Shown: positions 18,080 through 27,167 of the stretch, piece by piece
How positions within the stretch are numbered: position 1 is the stretch's first letter
Layout of the letters: every line of letters begins with the position of its first letter
Source: Stutzerimonas stutzeri
Lineage (GTDB): Bacteria; Pseudomonadota; Gammaproteobacteria; Pseudomonadales; Pseudomonadaceae
NCBI RefSeq assembly: GCF_038561965.1
Contig: NZ_CP139348.1
Location: 124,001 to 188,000, forward strand
DNA length: 64,000 bases
Reading direction: 5' to 3'
The notes under the pieces: model-generated
Database searches by the model: none
What the model was told of the DNA's origin: nothing
Seen by the model: the letters and a program-made list of their open reading frames with translations, nothing else
Program-made: the position numbers and the translations under genes

Positions 18080-18853
18080 TTAGCGATGGCTGGACATGAA
18101 TTGTTTACAGCGCGCCGATTGAGGATTGTCAAATACCTGCTCGGGCGTCCCCTGTTCCTCGACCAGGCCCTGGTGAAGAAACACGACTTCGCTGGAAACC
18201 TGCTTGGCGAAATTCATTTCGTGGGTGACGAGCAGCATAGTCCGGCCTTCCTCGGCGAGCGACCGGATCACTGTAAGCACTTCTTGTACCATCTCGGGGT
18301 CCAACGCCGAGGTGGGTTCGTCGAACAGGATCACCTTGGGCTGCATCGCCAACGTACGGGCGATTGCCGCGCGCTGCTGCTGACCACCGGACAATTGATT
18401 GGGGTAGACATGACGTTTGTCGGCGATGCCGACCTTGGCCAGCAGAGCCTCAGCAACTTCGGTGGCTTCCGCCTTGCTCTGGCCGAGCACCCGGCGAGGG
18501 GCCTCGATGATGTTGTCGAGGATGGTCATATGCGGCCAGAGGTTGAAGTTCTGGAACACGAAACCCAATTCGCTGCGAATCCGGTTGAGCTGCTTGCCGT
18601 CGGCAGCGACCAGGTCACCCTGCTTGTCGCGCTTGAGCTTGAGCTGCTCGCCGGCCACCAGAATCTCGCCCTCGTGGGGATTTTCCAGCATGTTGATGCA
18701 GCGCAGAAAGGTGGACTTGCCGGAACCTGAAGAGCCGAGGATGGAAATCACATCGCCGTCGCGGGCGGTCAGCGAAATGCCTTTGAGAACTTCCAGATCG
18801 CCGTAGCGCTTGTGCAGGTTGCGGATTTCCAGTGCAGGGATGGCCTCGGCCAT
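18080..18853 (-). CDS. Amino-acid ABC transporter ATP-binding protein (HisP-like)
   Basis: The 257-aa ATPase of this importer. Walker A GSSGSGKST is at residues 40-48, the signature LSGGQQQRAAIARTLAM follows, then Walker B VILFDEPTSALD and the H-loop LLVTHEM. The insert between Walker A and the Q-loop (GEQLKLKRDKQGDLVAADG) is typical of HisP. The frame extends 41 codons upstream, but MAEAIPALEIRNLHK at 18853 has AGAGGA seven bases before it. It is the first gene of the operon. Confidence 0.94.
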   Translation of the reverse strand: MAEAIPALEIRNLHKRYGDLEVLKGISLTARDGDVISILGSSGSGKSTFLRCINMLENPHEGEILVAGEQLKLKRDKQGDLVAADGKQLNRIRSELGFVFQNFNLWPHMTILDNIIEAPRRVLGQSKAEATEVAEALLAKVGIADKRHVYPNQLSGGQQQRAAIARTLAMQPKVILFDEPTSALDPEMVQEVLTVIRSLAEEGRTMLLVTHEMNFAKQVSSEVVFLHQGLVEEQGTPEQVFDNPQSARCKQFMSSHR

Positions 18854-18998
18854 GAGGGGTCCTCTTACAGACCGGCGAAGGCCGCCATGGTCTAGATATT
18901 CTGTTGGTGCGCTCCGCGCGAACTGCTCGCCATCCTGGCGAGGCGCAAACCTAGCATGCGATGCGGCATGCGCCAAGCGCGATGCGGCGTTGAGCTAC

Positions 18999-19053
18999 AT
19001 GACCGGTTGGTCATATTTCGCCGGCTCGCTGTGGTGCCCCTATCTATATAGAT
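18999..19053 (-). promoter_or_regulatory. Operator-like dyad and AT palindrome upstream of the amino-acid ABC operon
   Basis: ATGACC-GGTT-GGTCAT (18999-19014) is a perfect 6-bp inverted repeat around GGTT, like many TetR-family operators. A 12-bp palindrome ATCTATATAGAT (19042-19053) lies 27 bases away and could include a -10. They sit about 150 bases before the ATPase gene and 100 bases after betT. No regulator gene is adjacent. Confidence 0.4.
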
Positions 19054-19140
19054 GAAATTGGCATCGCCCGCGTGCAGCTGCCCCAGCGGCTGGACTGACG
19101 GCAGAGCGGCGGCGTTCTGCTGCCGTCCTGCCCCCGGCTC

Positions 19141-21198
19141 TCAGGACGGGTCGGGTTTGGGCTGCTCGGGATCGTCAGTCAGCATTTCATCGTGTTCCGC
19201 CATCTTCCACGGCAAGCTGCCAGGCGAGATGTGCAGGAAGTGCAGGTACTTCTCGAACTGGTCGAGTATGTCGCTGATGATGTCCGCCTGGTCGTACCCG
19301 TAGACGTCGTAATGCTGGCCGCCGCGGCGCAGGAACACTTCGGCGCGATAGTACTGCTCGTCGGCCTCGGGCCCCTCGGTCAGGGCGAAGGCCGGCATGG
19401 CGTAACCGACCGCGCGGATCTCGTAGATGAAATCCACCTGGTCGTCCTTGATGACCTCGAGGTAGAGCCGCGAATGCGCTTCATCGGTGTGCACTTCGGC
19501 GGCCCATTCCTGACCGCTGAGTTCGCGCTGCACGCGGCGCATGGCCTTGAGTACGGTGGTGTTCATGAAGCCGTCGACATCTTCCCGGCTGGGGAAGCTG
19601 ACCATCCCGGCCAGGCGTTTTTTCCACAGTCCGGGACCTGCATTGCTCGCCAGCCGGCTGCCCTGCATGTGGCTTTGCAGACTGGTTTCGTGGTGGCCTT
19701 CGATCACCAGCGCCCGCCACATGCCGAGTGCCGCAATCATCATGATGATCGCGAAGGGCAGCGCGCTGGCGATGGTCATGGTCTGTAGCGCGCTGAGGCC
19801 GCCGGCAAGCAGCAGGGCGGATGCCACGACACCCTCGATGCTGGCCCAGAACACCCGCTGCCACACGGGGGTATGCAGCGCGCCGCCTGCAGCCAGCGAG
19901 TCGATGACCAGCGAGCCGGAGTCCGACGAGGTGACGAAGAAGGTGATGATCAGCACCACCGCCAGGAACGAGGCGATGGACGTCATCGGCAGCAGTTCGA
20001 ACAGTTTGAACAGCGCAATGGCGTTATCGGCCTGCACATCGGAGATCAGCGAGGTGTAACCCTCGACCATGATCATGTGCAGTGCGGTGTCGCCGAACAC
20101 CGAGAACCAGAGAAAGGTGAAGATGGTCGGCACGAACATCACGCCGAAGACGAACTGGCGGATGGTCCGGCCGCGGCTGATCTTGGCGATAAACAGCCCG
20201 ACGAAGGGCGACCAGGCGATGGTCCAGCCGAAGATGAACAGCGTCCAGTTGCCGATCCAGTCGCTGCGGCTGTAGGCCTGCAGGTTGAAGGTGCGCTCGA
20301 TGATGTTGTTCAGGTAGCTGCCGGTGTTCTGCAGGAAGGTTTCGAGAATAAAAATGGTTGGGCCGACCAGAAACACGAAGAGCATCAGGCCGATCGCCAG
20401 GACCATGTTCAGCAGCGATAGGTTCTTCACGCCCTTGTCGAGGCCGGCGACCACCGAGCAGATTGCCAGGCCGGTGATGATGGCGATGGCGATGATCTGC
20501 ACGTTGATGCTGATCGGTATCGACGGCCAGAGGTAGTTGATGCCCGCATTGATCTGAGTGACGGACAGGCCAAGCGTGGTGGCGATGCCGAACAGCGTGC
20601 CGAGGATCGCGAAGATATCCACCACATGGCCAATCGGCCCGTAGATGCGCTCGCCGATGATCGGGTACAGCGCCGAGCGCATCGACAGCGGCAGGCCGTG
20701 GCGGAACGAGAAGTAAGCCAGCACCAGGCCGGTCAGGCCGTAGATGGCCCAGATATGGAAGCCCCAGTGGAAGAAGGCGATCTGCATCGCCTGCTTCGCT
20801 GCGTCGACGGTTTCCCCGGCGCCGGCCGGCGGCGAGGCGTAGTGCAGCACGGGCTCGGCCACGCCGAAGAAGAGCAGGGCAATGCCGTAACCGGCGGAAA
20901 ACAACATCGCGAACCAGGCGGGAAAGCTGTACTGCGGCTCGGCGTGGTCCGGCCCCAGCTTGATGTTGCCCCAGGGCGTCATAGCGATGCCGACGATGAA
21001 CACCAGGAAAAAGGCCACCGAGAGCATGTAAAACCAACCGAAGTTGGTGGTGATCAAGGCCAGCGTTGAGCTAAAGACTTCACCGGCCAATTCTGGATTG
21101 CTGATGGTCCCGATCACCAGCAGCAGCGTGACGATCACGGCTGGAATGAATACAGGGAACAGAATGATGGCCTTGGGCAATTTCCTAGCGGCGTCCAT
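19141..21198 (-). CDS. betT: BCCT-family choline/betaine transporter, BetT-type
   Basis: A 685-aa secondary transporter with about 12 membrane spans and a long cytoplasmic C-terminus. The conserved BCCT segment reads FGWTIAWSPFVGLFIAKISRG. Early parts such as GFHIWAIYGLTGLVLAYFSF match choline transporters. The hydrophilic tail from about residue 520 to 685 (SFPSREDVDGF, then DDQVDFIYEIRAVGYAMPAF, then LDQFEKYLHFLHISPG) is the BetT-type extension tied to osmotic control. The ATG at 21198 has GGAGG upstream. Choline is the probable substrate, with glycine betaine possible. Confidence 0.88.
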   Translation of the reverse strand: MDAARKLPKAIILFPVFIPAVIVTLLLVIGTISNPELAGEVFSSTLALITTNFGWFYMLSVAFFLVFIVGIAMTPWGNIKLGPDHAEPQYSFPAWFAMLFSAGYGIALLFFGVAEPVLHYASPPAGAGETVDAAKQAMQIAFFHWGFHIWAIYGLTGLVLAYFSFRHGLPLSMRSALYPIIGERIYGPIGHVVDIFAILGTLFGIATTLGLSVTQINAGINYLWPSIPISINVQIIAIAIITGLAICSVVAGLDKGVKNLSLLNMVLAIGLMLFVFLVGPTIFILETFLQNTGSYLNNIIERTFNLQAYSRSDWIGNWTLFIFGWTIAWSPFVGLFIAKISRGRTIRQFVFGVMFVPTIFTFLWFSVFGDTALHMIMVEGYTSLISDVQADNAIALFKLFELLPMTSIASFLAVVLIITFFVTSSDSGSLVIDSLAAGGALHTPVWQRVFWASIEGVVASALLLAGGLSALQTMTIASALPFAIIMMIAALGMWRALVIEGHHETSLQSHMQGSRLASNAGPGLWKKRLAGMVSFPSREDVDGFMNTTVLKAMRRVQRELSGQEWAAEVHTDEAHSRLYLEVIKDDQVDFIYEIRAVGYAMPAFALTEGPEADEQYYRAEVFLRRGGQHYDVYGYDQADIISDILDQFEKYLHFLHISPGSLPWKMAEHDEMLTDDPEQPKPDPS

Positions 21199-21351
21199 GG
21201 GCGGTCAGCCTCCGTTTGCGCGGGTGATGAGCGGGATGTACGCGGCGAAACCTCCGGATTGCCCGAACGCTGCCTTCTGGGTAGACGGCTCGAAGCGCGG
21301 AATGATTCAGAGAAATATCGGGGCGGGCTGCGATTGGCTGAGGTGAGCCGC

Positions 21352-22119
21352 CTAAAATGCCGGCTCCAGGCCATGGCTTCGCAGGATGCGGGCGACTGTG
21401 CCATCGCCGACCAGCCCCTCCAATGCCTCATTGAAGCGCTGGAACTCACCCACGCTCACGGCTTCACGAGAAAGCCCGATGCCATAGGAAACCGCCTGCA
21501 GTTCGCCTGCCTCGTGGATATCCGTCAGCTGCTCATGTTCGATCAGATGCCAGGCGACATCCTGGTTGACCACCGCCACACCCTGCTCGCCGAAGCGCTT
21601 GGCCTGCAGCATGCGCATCAGCCGGCGGTTATCGGACTCCAGGATCAGCTGTACATCGGTCACCCTGGTCAGGTGTTGACCGAGCACGAACGAGGTGCCG
21701 GATGGCCCATAGACCGCTACCGTTCGACCGGCCAGATCCTGCGGATGGTGAAACACGAAACGGTTGGCGGTGCGGGCGTACACACCGTAGCGCGAAGTCA
21801 CCAGCATGCGGGTGAGATGGAACGCCTGCTCGCGCTCCGGCGAGCGGATCACTGTGAAGATGCCCTGGGCTTCACCGGCCTCGGCCAGCGCCAATGCGCG
21901 ACGCCAGGGCAGTAGTTGCACCGGGCAGTCGATCTGCAGCTTCGCGCACACGGCCGCGACAATTTCGACAAAGGGGCCGGCAACGATGTCGTCGTCGGTG
22001 CTCGTCTGGGCATAGGTGAATGGAGGGAAGTCTTCGGTCACGAATTGCAGCTGTTCGGCGTGGCTATCGCTGATCGCCAAGGCGAACGCGAGCGACGTCG
22101 CGATCCGGAATAAAGGCAT
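21352..22119 (-). CDS. Solo periplasmic solute-binding protein (SBP_bac_3 type)
   Basis: A 255-aa exported binding protein with no transporter genes beside it. It starts MPLFRIATSLAFALAISDSHA, a signal peptide, then QLQFVTEDFPPFTY, the usual first strand of family 3 proteins. Later blocks are LVTSRYGVYARTANRFVFHH and RTVAVYGPSGTSFVLGQHL, then VAVVNQDVAWHLIEHEQL. These blocks recur in the protein at 25552-26331, so the two are paralogues. An upstream TTG at 22137 is possible but lacks a better signal. The ligand is unknown, and it may be a sensor subunit or serve a distant permease. Confidence 0.82.
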   Translation of the reverse strand: MPLFRIATSLAFALAISDSHAEQLQFVTEDFPPFTYAQTSTDDDIVAGPFVEIVAAVCAKLQIDCPVQLLPWRRALALAEAGEAQGIFTVIRSPEREQAFHLTRMLVTSRYGVYARTANRFVFHHPQDLAGRTVAVYGPSGTSFVLGQHLTRVTDVQLILESDNRRLMRMLQAKRFGEQGVAVVNQDVAWHLIEHEQLTDIHEAGELQAVSYGIGLSREAVSVGEFQRFNEALEGLVGDGTVARILRSHGLEPAF

Positions 22120-22404
22120 GGCTGTCGCTCCAGGCAATTGGCGTCGCTGCCGTCGCGTTTGTCCGTAGCGTGCAGGCTAACGTGTTGTCGCTAGCGGCGC
22201 GACCGCGTTGGGCAGTCAATTCGCGGTCGCTGCGTTACGGCGGGGGCCGCGCGACTGTGCGCGGAACTACGAGTCGAGTCGAGCCGTGGCCGTGCCGGCC
22301 CGTCAGGGCTTTCTCACACGGCGATGGCGCGCCTGCCAAAGCAGTCTTACCACCGCGCAGTGCGTTGGAAGCAGGCCGCAGGGTCGATGTAACGCGCTAC
22401 AACC

Positions 22405-24540
22405 TTAGAAACTGAGCTGATAGCCGAGGGTGAGGGTCCGTCCACGGCCATTGAACACCCGCCCATCGCGGGTGATCTTCGTGCCCGTGTTGGCCGCCTG
22501 CGAGTAGTAGGTCAGATAGTCTTCGTTGAACAGATTCTCGATTCCAAGACTGGCCTCACCGACTGGAAGGCGATAGCCCAGAGAGGCGTCGACAAGGGTG
22601 TAACCGTCGAACTCCAGCCCAGGCGTATCAAAATCGCGACTGGCGTAGTGGTTGGCCTGCAGCAGGCTGTGCAGCTTGCCGCTCCAGTTTGCCTGCCAGC
22701 TAATGCCGTAACGATCCGGCGCGATATTCGCGCCATCGAGGTCCGTGTCGACCTTGCCGTCGCCGTTGGTATCGGACTGGCCGTTGACCTGGGCGTACAT
22801 CACCTTCAGGCGATGCGCCTTGTTCACCTGCCAGCCGCCGGTGAGCTCGATACCATCGATCTCGGTGCGCTCGCGGCGAACCTGATAGACCCCGCCGACG
22901 CTATTCAGACGCGAGCCGAGATCCGCGTTGGATTCGTAATAGCTGAGCTCCGCATCGAATGGCCCGTGATTCAGACGCAAGCCGATTTCGCGGTTCTCGG
23001 TTACGACCGGCTGCAGGTCGAGGAAGCTGTCTACGCTGGTATTCGGCTCGCTGATTCCACGCAGCACGCGGCCGACATCCGGCATGCCGAAGCCTTCGGA
23101 ATAGTTGGCAAACAGCTGTACCCAGTCGGCCATCTGCCATACCACGCCGGCGTTGTAGAGCGTTTCCTCGAATGTCGGGTTACCGCCTTCGACGTTTACG
23201 CCACCCAGCCCGGGATTGGTGGACGCGATGGTCTTGAAGCTGTCCACGTCCAGGTCGGCGAACTCGTGCCGCACGCCGGCATGCAACGTAAGTTGATCGA
23301 GCACACGGATCTCTGCCTGGAGGAATGGGGCGTAGTTGCGAAATACCGTTTCCGGCACCCATTCCCTGTCGGTGAGGATCAGTTGCTGGCTGGTGGTGTC
23401 CTGCAGCACGTCGAGGCCGCCGGTGAGCATCAGGCGGTTGTCGAGCATGCCGTCGCGGCTGATCGTCAGCTTGCCGCCGATCTTGTCCGACTCATTTTGC
23501 GACTGATCGAAGAGCGTCCCCGCTGGCGCGATGCTGGGGTCTTGGAAGCTGTCGTTGGTACCGCCGCCGAAGCGGCCGCGGAATCGCTGCGTATACAGTT
23601 GCAGCCCCAGCTCATTGCCGTACAGGTCGGCGTGTTTGTACGACAGGCTGGTGGCCAGCACCTCGTTCTGCGGTGCCTTGCCCTGCGGACTGCCTTTGCG
23701 CGACGTAGCGGGTATCTCGGCGTCGGCATCGCCGGGGACGTTGACGTATTCATGCTCGCCCTCCACCTGGTAGCGATTGACCATCAGGCCGATGTTCTGA
23801 TTGTCGTCTAGCCAGTACCCGAGCTTGAGCAGCAGGTCGGTGCTGGTCGAGTCCATTACGTCGCCCTGGGTGTCATCCACGCCGATCAGGTCGCCGTTGG
23901 CGTCGTAAAACATGCCTTGGCTCTGCCAGCTTGCGGCGGCAAGGTAATCGAAATCGCCTTGAGTGCCCTCGACACGATAATCCAGCTTGTAGCCCAGCCC
24001 TTCGGATTCATATCTGCCCGGTGCGGTGAAACTGACCCCCGTGTGCTGGCGCAACGCTCCACTGGCTGGGCGGCGGGTGACATAGTTGATGATCCCGCCG
24101 GTCGCACCCAGGCCGTGTTCGGCGCTGGCGCCATGAATCACCTCGATACGTTCGACCATCGACAGGTCGATGACATAGCCGTCGCGCTGACTGTCGCGTA
24201 GCGGCGTCGACTGCGGTACGCCATCGATCAAGATCAACGCTGAGCGACCCCGAAAGGTTTCACCTGCGCTGCTCATCTTCTGCCGGCTCGGCGAATAGGA
24301 AGGAATCAGATTGCTCAGGATCGCGCCATGGTCCGCGGTGATCGCCAGCTGCTGTTCGATTTGCTCGCGGTCGATCACGGTGATCTTCTGCGGAGTCTTG
24401 CCTGCTTCGCTTCTGGCCCGCGTTGCACTGATGGTGACCGTTTCAAGCTCCGTCGCCTCATCTGCCGCGACGGCCAGCGAAGACCCGAGTGAAAGAGATG
24501 CAAGCGAGATGGACAGGCACAGACTGGTTCTGCAAAGCAC
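22405..24540 (-). CDS. TonB-dependent outer-membrane receptor, probably ferric-siderophore
   Basis: A 711-aa receptor. After a signal peptide (to about residue 25, AVAAD) comes a TonB box ETVTISATRA, then a plug domain with PQKITVIDREQIEQQL, GRSALILIDGVPQSTPL and VERIEVIHGASAEHGLGATGG. A 22-strand barrel follows, ending LTLGYQLSF with a C-terminal Phe. The start codon is GTG at 24538-24540 with AGGGAG six bases before it. A Fur-box-like sequence lies 49-67 bases upstream, supporting an iron-siderophore role. The exact siderophore cannot be read, and no siderophore synthesis genes are near. Confidence 0.9.
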   Translation of the reverse strand: MLCRTSLCLSISLASLSLGSSLAVAADEATELETVTISATRARSEAGKTPQKITVIDREQIEQQLAITADHGAILSNLIPSYSPSRQKMSSAGETFRGRSALILIDGVPQSTPLRDSQRDGYVIDLSMVERIEVIHGASAEHGLGATGGIINYVTRRPASGALRQHTGVSFTAPGRYESEGLGYKLDYRVEGTQGDFDYLAAASWQSQGMFYDANGDLIGVDDTQGDVMDSTSTDLLLKLGYWLDDNQNIGLMVNRYQVEGEHEYVNVPGDADAEIPATSRKGSPQGKAPQNEVLATSLSYKHADLYGNELGLQLYTQRFRGRFGGGTNDSFQDPSIAPAGTLFDQSQNESDKIGGKLTISRDGMLDNRLMLTGGLDVLQDTTSQQLILTDREWVPETVFRNYAPFLQAEIRVLDQLTLHAGVRHEFADLDVDSFKTIASTNPGLGGVNVEGGNPTFEETLYNAGVVWQMADWVQLFANYSEGFGMPDVGRVLRGISEPNTSVDSFLDLQPVVTENREIGLRLNHGPFDAELSYYESNADLGSRLNSVGGVYQVRRERTEIDGIELTGGWQVNKAHRLKVMYAQVNGQSDTNGDGKVDTDLDGANIAPDRYGISWQANWSGKLHSLLQANHYASRDFDTPGLEFDGYTLVDASLGYRLPVGEASLGIENLFNEDYLTYYSQAANTGTKITRDGRVFNGRGRTLTLGYQLSF

Positions 24541-24588
24541 GTGGAACTCCCTGAGTTGGATTTATAAAGGGAGCGTGAATGTAAGCTA

Positions 24589-24607
24589 AATGCGAATCTA
24601 TTTCATT
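24589..24607 (-). promoter_or_regulatory. Possible Fur box upstream of the TonB receptor
   Basis: The 19 bases read AATGCGAATCTATTTCATT on plus. This resembles Pseudomonas Fur sites of the form AATGCGAAT-N-ATT-N-TCATT but is an imperfect dyad. It lies in the right place to repress the receptor promoter. Confidence 0.4.
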
Positions 24608-24708
24608 ACTATCTGATAGTCAGCGATAAACACTGCTGGTGCCAGGGCACTGTTTGCGGCCGATCTGGAATTGTCAGGTCCGAGCAGGCTCGTGGCAGGT
24701 GCCACCAA

Positions 24709-25188
24709 CTAGCGGCTACTGCGCATGTTCTTGCGCCATTCCCATGGAGGCTGCTGCTCGGACTTGTGTAACGACCACAGGCCGCGCTTGAACTCGCGCG
24801 CGACGGCTTCCAGGTCAAGCAGCGTGCGGTCTTTCAAATGGCCGCGGTACGCCCAGGCTGCGCCCGTTCTGACCATCTCCGAGTTCACGTCGACATTGGC
24901 GACCTTGACCCGCGCCAGGGTCCTGCCAAGCTCATCGCGGCCCTGGACCGTTAGCTCGACGTTCTTGCCGAAGACGTAGCTGGAGAGTGTCTGTCGAGCT
25001 TGACTGCCGTAAGGCTGCCTCAGCTCCGGCGTGTCGATCTCGGCCAGCCTGATCCGGATCCGGTCGCCTTCGACGGTCCGGCAGCTGAACGAGTTGCCAT
25101 CAGCGATGCCGATCACCCGGCACTCGAACGATTCGGCAGAGGCAGGCAGGGCAGTGACGAGCAGGACGGCAAGTAGGTAGCGGAGCAT
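24709..25188 (-). CDS. Secreted thermonuclease-family (SNase-like) protein
   Basis: A 159-aa protein with signal peptide MLRYLLAVLLVTALPASA. The mature part follows the staphylococcal nuclease fold: CRVIGIADGNSFSCRT, then RIRIRLAEIDTPELRQPYGSQA with the catalytic-type Arg and Glu, then GRDELGRTLARVKVANVDVN with the second Arg. The C-terminus has AVAREFKRGLWSL. SNase-like enzymes cut DNA and RNA using calcium. It lies alone between the TonB receptor and a solo binding-protein gene. Confidence 0.88.
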   Translation of the reverse strand: MLRYLLAVLLVTALPASAESFECRVIGIADGNSFSCRTVEGDRIRIRLAEIDTPELRQPYGSQARQTLSSYVFGKNVELTVQGRDELGRTLARVKVANVDVNSEMVRTGAAWAYRGHLKDRTLLDLEAVAREFKRGLWSLHKSEQQPPWEWRKNMRSSR

Positions 25189-25551
25189 GACGGCATTCGT
25201 GCAATTCGGGGCGGGCGAGGGTAACAGGCTGGTCGCGAACCGAATCTGAGCCAGGTCTCAGATGGTCTGGCTTGCGTTGGCGAACTGGCGGCTGGTCGTG
25301 GACGCTGGATGGATTACACCGAGCCGCAGGGCGGCTTAGCTGTCGTTCTGCGCCTCGGACTGGAGAGTGGGGCTGAGCGTGCACCATGGCTCGCGGGGGA
25401 AGGGCTTATCAGCCAGCTATACGTTGAGCCGCCACAGGGGGAGTAGCTAGCAGACGCTGCCGATGCCGATTTAAATGTTTCTTCGACGCCTGGTGCCGAC
25501 GGCAGCCGCTCGCGCCCGCCATGCAGTTGCAAACGCGGTGTTGTGAGTCGC
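25189..25551. other. Gene-free stretch
   Basis: These 363 bases between the nuclease gene and the solo binding-protein gene show no supportable gene, RNA or strong repeat. They must carry the promoter of the nuclease gene on minus, but I cannot point to it. Confidence 0.5.
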
Positions 25552-26331
25552 TCAGTACGCGGCTTCGAGTTTATGGCGGCGCAGAATTGCCGGCACCGTG
25601 CCATCCCCTATAGCCGCGTCCAGCGCCTGTTCGAAGGCTTCGAACTGTGCCGCGCTCACTGTTTTGCGGGAGAGGCCGATGCCGTAGCTGATCGGGCCCA
25701 ATTCCCCAGCCTCGCGTATGCCCTTGAGACGTTCGTCCTCGATCAGGTGCCAGGCGACATCCTGATTGAGCACCGCCACGCCTTCCACCCCAAAGCGGCC
25801 GGATTGCAACATGCGCAAGAGTCGGCGGTTGTCGGCGGTGAGGTGAAAACGCACGTCAGGCACCGACTTGAGGCGTTCGGACAGTACGTAGGAGGTTCCG
25901 GATGGCCCATAGACGCCAACCCGCCGGCCCGTCATATCGTTGGGATGGTTGAAGACAAAGCTGCTGTCAGTCTGGGCGAACACGCTGTAGCGGGAAGTGA
26001 CCAGCATTCGGCTGATGTGGAATACCTGCTCGCGCTGCGGTGAGCGGGTCAGCGTGAAGATGCCATCGACCTGGCCCTGCTCCGCTAGGCGAAATGCTCG
26101 CCGCCAGGGATACAAGGTGATCGTGCATTGGTGCTGCAAGCGCGCGCAGATCGCATGCACCACCTCGACAAACGGGCCGGCCGCGGCAACGCCTGCAGTT
26201 TCGCTAACTGGGGTGTCAGCCGGATAGGTGAACGGGGGGAAGTCTTCGGTTACGAAACGCCACTGTGCCGCACCGGCCGGGGTGGTGGCCGACAACAGCC
26301 ATATCAGCAGAATCGAGAAAATCCCATGCAC
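25552..26331 (-). CDS. Solo periplasmic solute-binding protein, paralogue of 21352-22119
   Basis: A 259-aa exported protein starting at a GTG (26329-26331) with AAGGAG seven bases upstream. The signal peptide MHGIFSILLIWLLSATTPAG is followed by QWRFVTEDFPPFTYP. It shares MLVTSRYSVFAQT, VGVYGPSGTSYVLSERL, the stretch TADNRRLLRMLQSGRFG, and VAVLNQDVAWHLIEDERL with the 21352 protein, so they arose by duplication. No permease or ATPase genes are adjacent. The ligand is unknown. Confidence 0.84.
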   Translation of the reverse strand: MHGIFSILLIWLLSATTPAGAAQWRFVTEDFPPFTYPADTPVSETAGVAAAGPFVEVVHAICARLQHQCTITLYPWRRAFRLAEQGQVDGIFTLTRSPQREQVFHISRMLVTSRYSVFAQTDSSFVFNHPNDMTGRRVGVYGPSGTSYVLSERLKSVPDVRFHLTADNRRLLRMLQSGRFGVEGVAVLNQDVAWHLIEDERLKGIREAGELGPISYGIGLSRKTVSAAQFEAFEQALDAAIGDGTVPAILRRHKLEAAY

Positions 26332-26683
26332 CGTTCGGCTCCTTGCGCTGCGCGGCGTTCCTTTGCAGTTCGATGCCGCTGGGGCATCGTGCTCAAGCCC
26401 GCCCCGTAAGCATCAGCCTAGCGCAAAACCAAGTCAGAGCGTCGAGGTGATTGAGGTGCAATCCGCTGCGAGCGGTGTGGGTGCTGGAGTTGCGGCTCTC
26501 GCACGCGGCGTGGCGCGGGTATCGATCCTAATCCGATCTAGGCAGCGAGGAGCTGAAGATGACGCGAGATTGCAGGCCTGGCTGCCGCGCACTTGCGCAT
26601 GCGTGAGCACACGAGCTTGAGCTGTTCCGCACAGGTCCCGCTGGATCATAGCGGGCCGCTGGCACAAATCGCAGGCAATAAAA
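26332..26683. other. Gene-free stretch between a binding-protein gene and tRNA-Phe
   Basis: About 350 bases without a gene I can support. Short frames exist but have no ribosome site or family likeness. There is no integrase, attachment repeat or insertion sequence next to the tRNA. Confidence 0.5.
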
Positions 26684-26716
26684 AACCCCAAGGAGGTTAA
26701 TTTCGCTTGGGGTTTC
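26684..26716 (-). terminator. Intrinsic terminator of tRNA-Phe
   Basis: On minus, AACCCCAAG pairs with CTTGGGGTT across a 13-base loop and is followed by a T-run (TTTTTTATTG). It lies 11 bases beyond the tRNA 3' end. Confidence 0.88.
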
Positions 26717-26726
26717 TCGGTATTAG

Positions 26727-26802
26727 TGGTGCCCAGGGACGGAATCGAACCGCCGACACGGGGATTTTCAATCCCCTGCTCTACCGACTGAGCTACCTGG
26801 GC
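26727..26802 (-). tRNA. tRNA-Phe (anticodon GAA)
   Basis: A 76-base cloverleaf including an encoded CCA end. The acceptor arm GCCCAGG pairs with CCTGGGC. The D-arm holds AGCTCAGTCGGTAGAGC. The anticodon stem GGGGA/TCCCC encloses TTGAAAA, giving GAA. The T-arm has GGTTCGATTCC. It closely resembles E. coli tRNA-Phe. Confidence 0.97.
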
Positions 26803-26813
26803 AACGGGGCGCT

Positions 26814-26842
26814 ATTAGACGGATTTGGCTTTTGCCTGTCAA
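26814..26842 (-). promoter_or_regulatory. Sigma70 promoter of tRNA-Phe
   Basis: On minus, a consensus -35 TTGACA (26837-26842), a 17-base spacer and -10 TCTAAT (26814-26819) lie about 11 bases before the tRNA 5' end. Confidence 0.8.
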
Positions 26843-26894
26843 GCGTGGTCCGGAAAAATATTTAATCCGGACGGGCGCTTAGCGCAATCCAGGG

Positions 26895-27167
26895 TCATTC
26901 GCTCGGCGGAACGTAGCCTTCGGCCTTGGCGTAATCCTCGCCGGAGAAGAACTTGTCCATCTCGCCCTGGAGGAACTTGCGGTCTTCGGCGTTCATCATG
27001 TTCAGCCGGCGCTCGTTGATCAGCATCGTCTGGTGCTTCTGCCAATCATCCCAGGCCTGCTTGGAGATGTTGTTGTAGATGTCCTCGCCTTTCGGGCCTG
27101 GAAACGGCGGGCGCTCGAGGCCGGGGAGTTCTTCGTTGTACTTGCGGCAGTTCACGGTGCGGGTCAT
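26895..27167 (-). CDS. yggX: Fe(2+)-trafficking / oxidative-damage protein YggX
   Basis: YggX is a small cytoplasmic protein that protects iron-sulfur proteins and is linked to MutY function. The 90-aa product opens MTRTVNCRKYNEELPGLERP and has FPGPKGEDIYNNISKQAW, the family signature with Cys7. Its ATG overlaps the mutY stop codon (27164-27167), so mutY-yggX is translationally coupled, as in enterobacteria and other pseudomonads. Confidence 0.97.
   Translation of the reverse strand: MTRTVNCRKYNEELPGLERPPFPGPKGEDIYNNISKQAWDDWQKHQTMLINERRLNMMNAEDRKFLQGEMDKFFSGEDYAKAEGYVPPSE

Noticed and set aside
26434..26691. 85-aa open frame in the gap before tRNA-Phe
   Set aside because: It would start within the tRNA terminator, has no Shine-Dalgarno and no recognisable sequence.
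26684..26810. tRNA-Phe as an integration site for a mobile element
   Set aside because: No integrase, no repeat of the tRNA 3' end and no phage genes are visible on either side.
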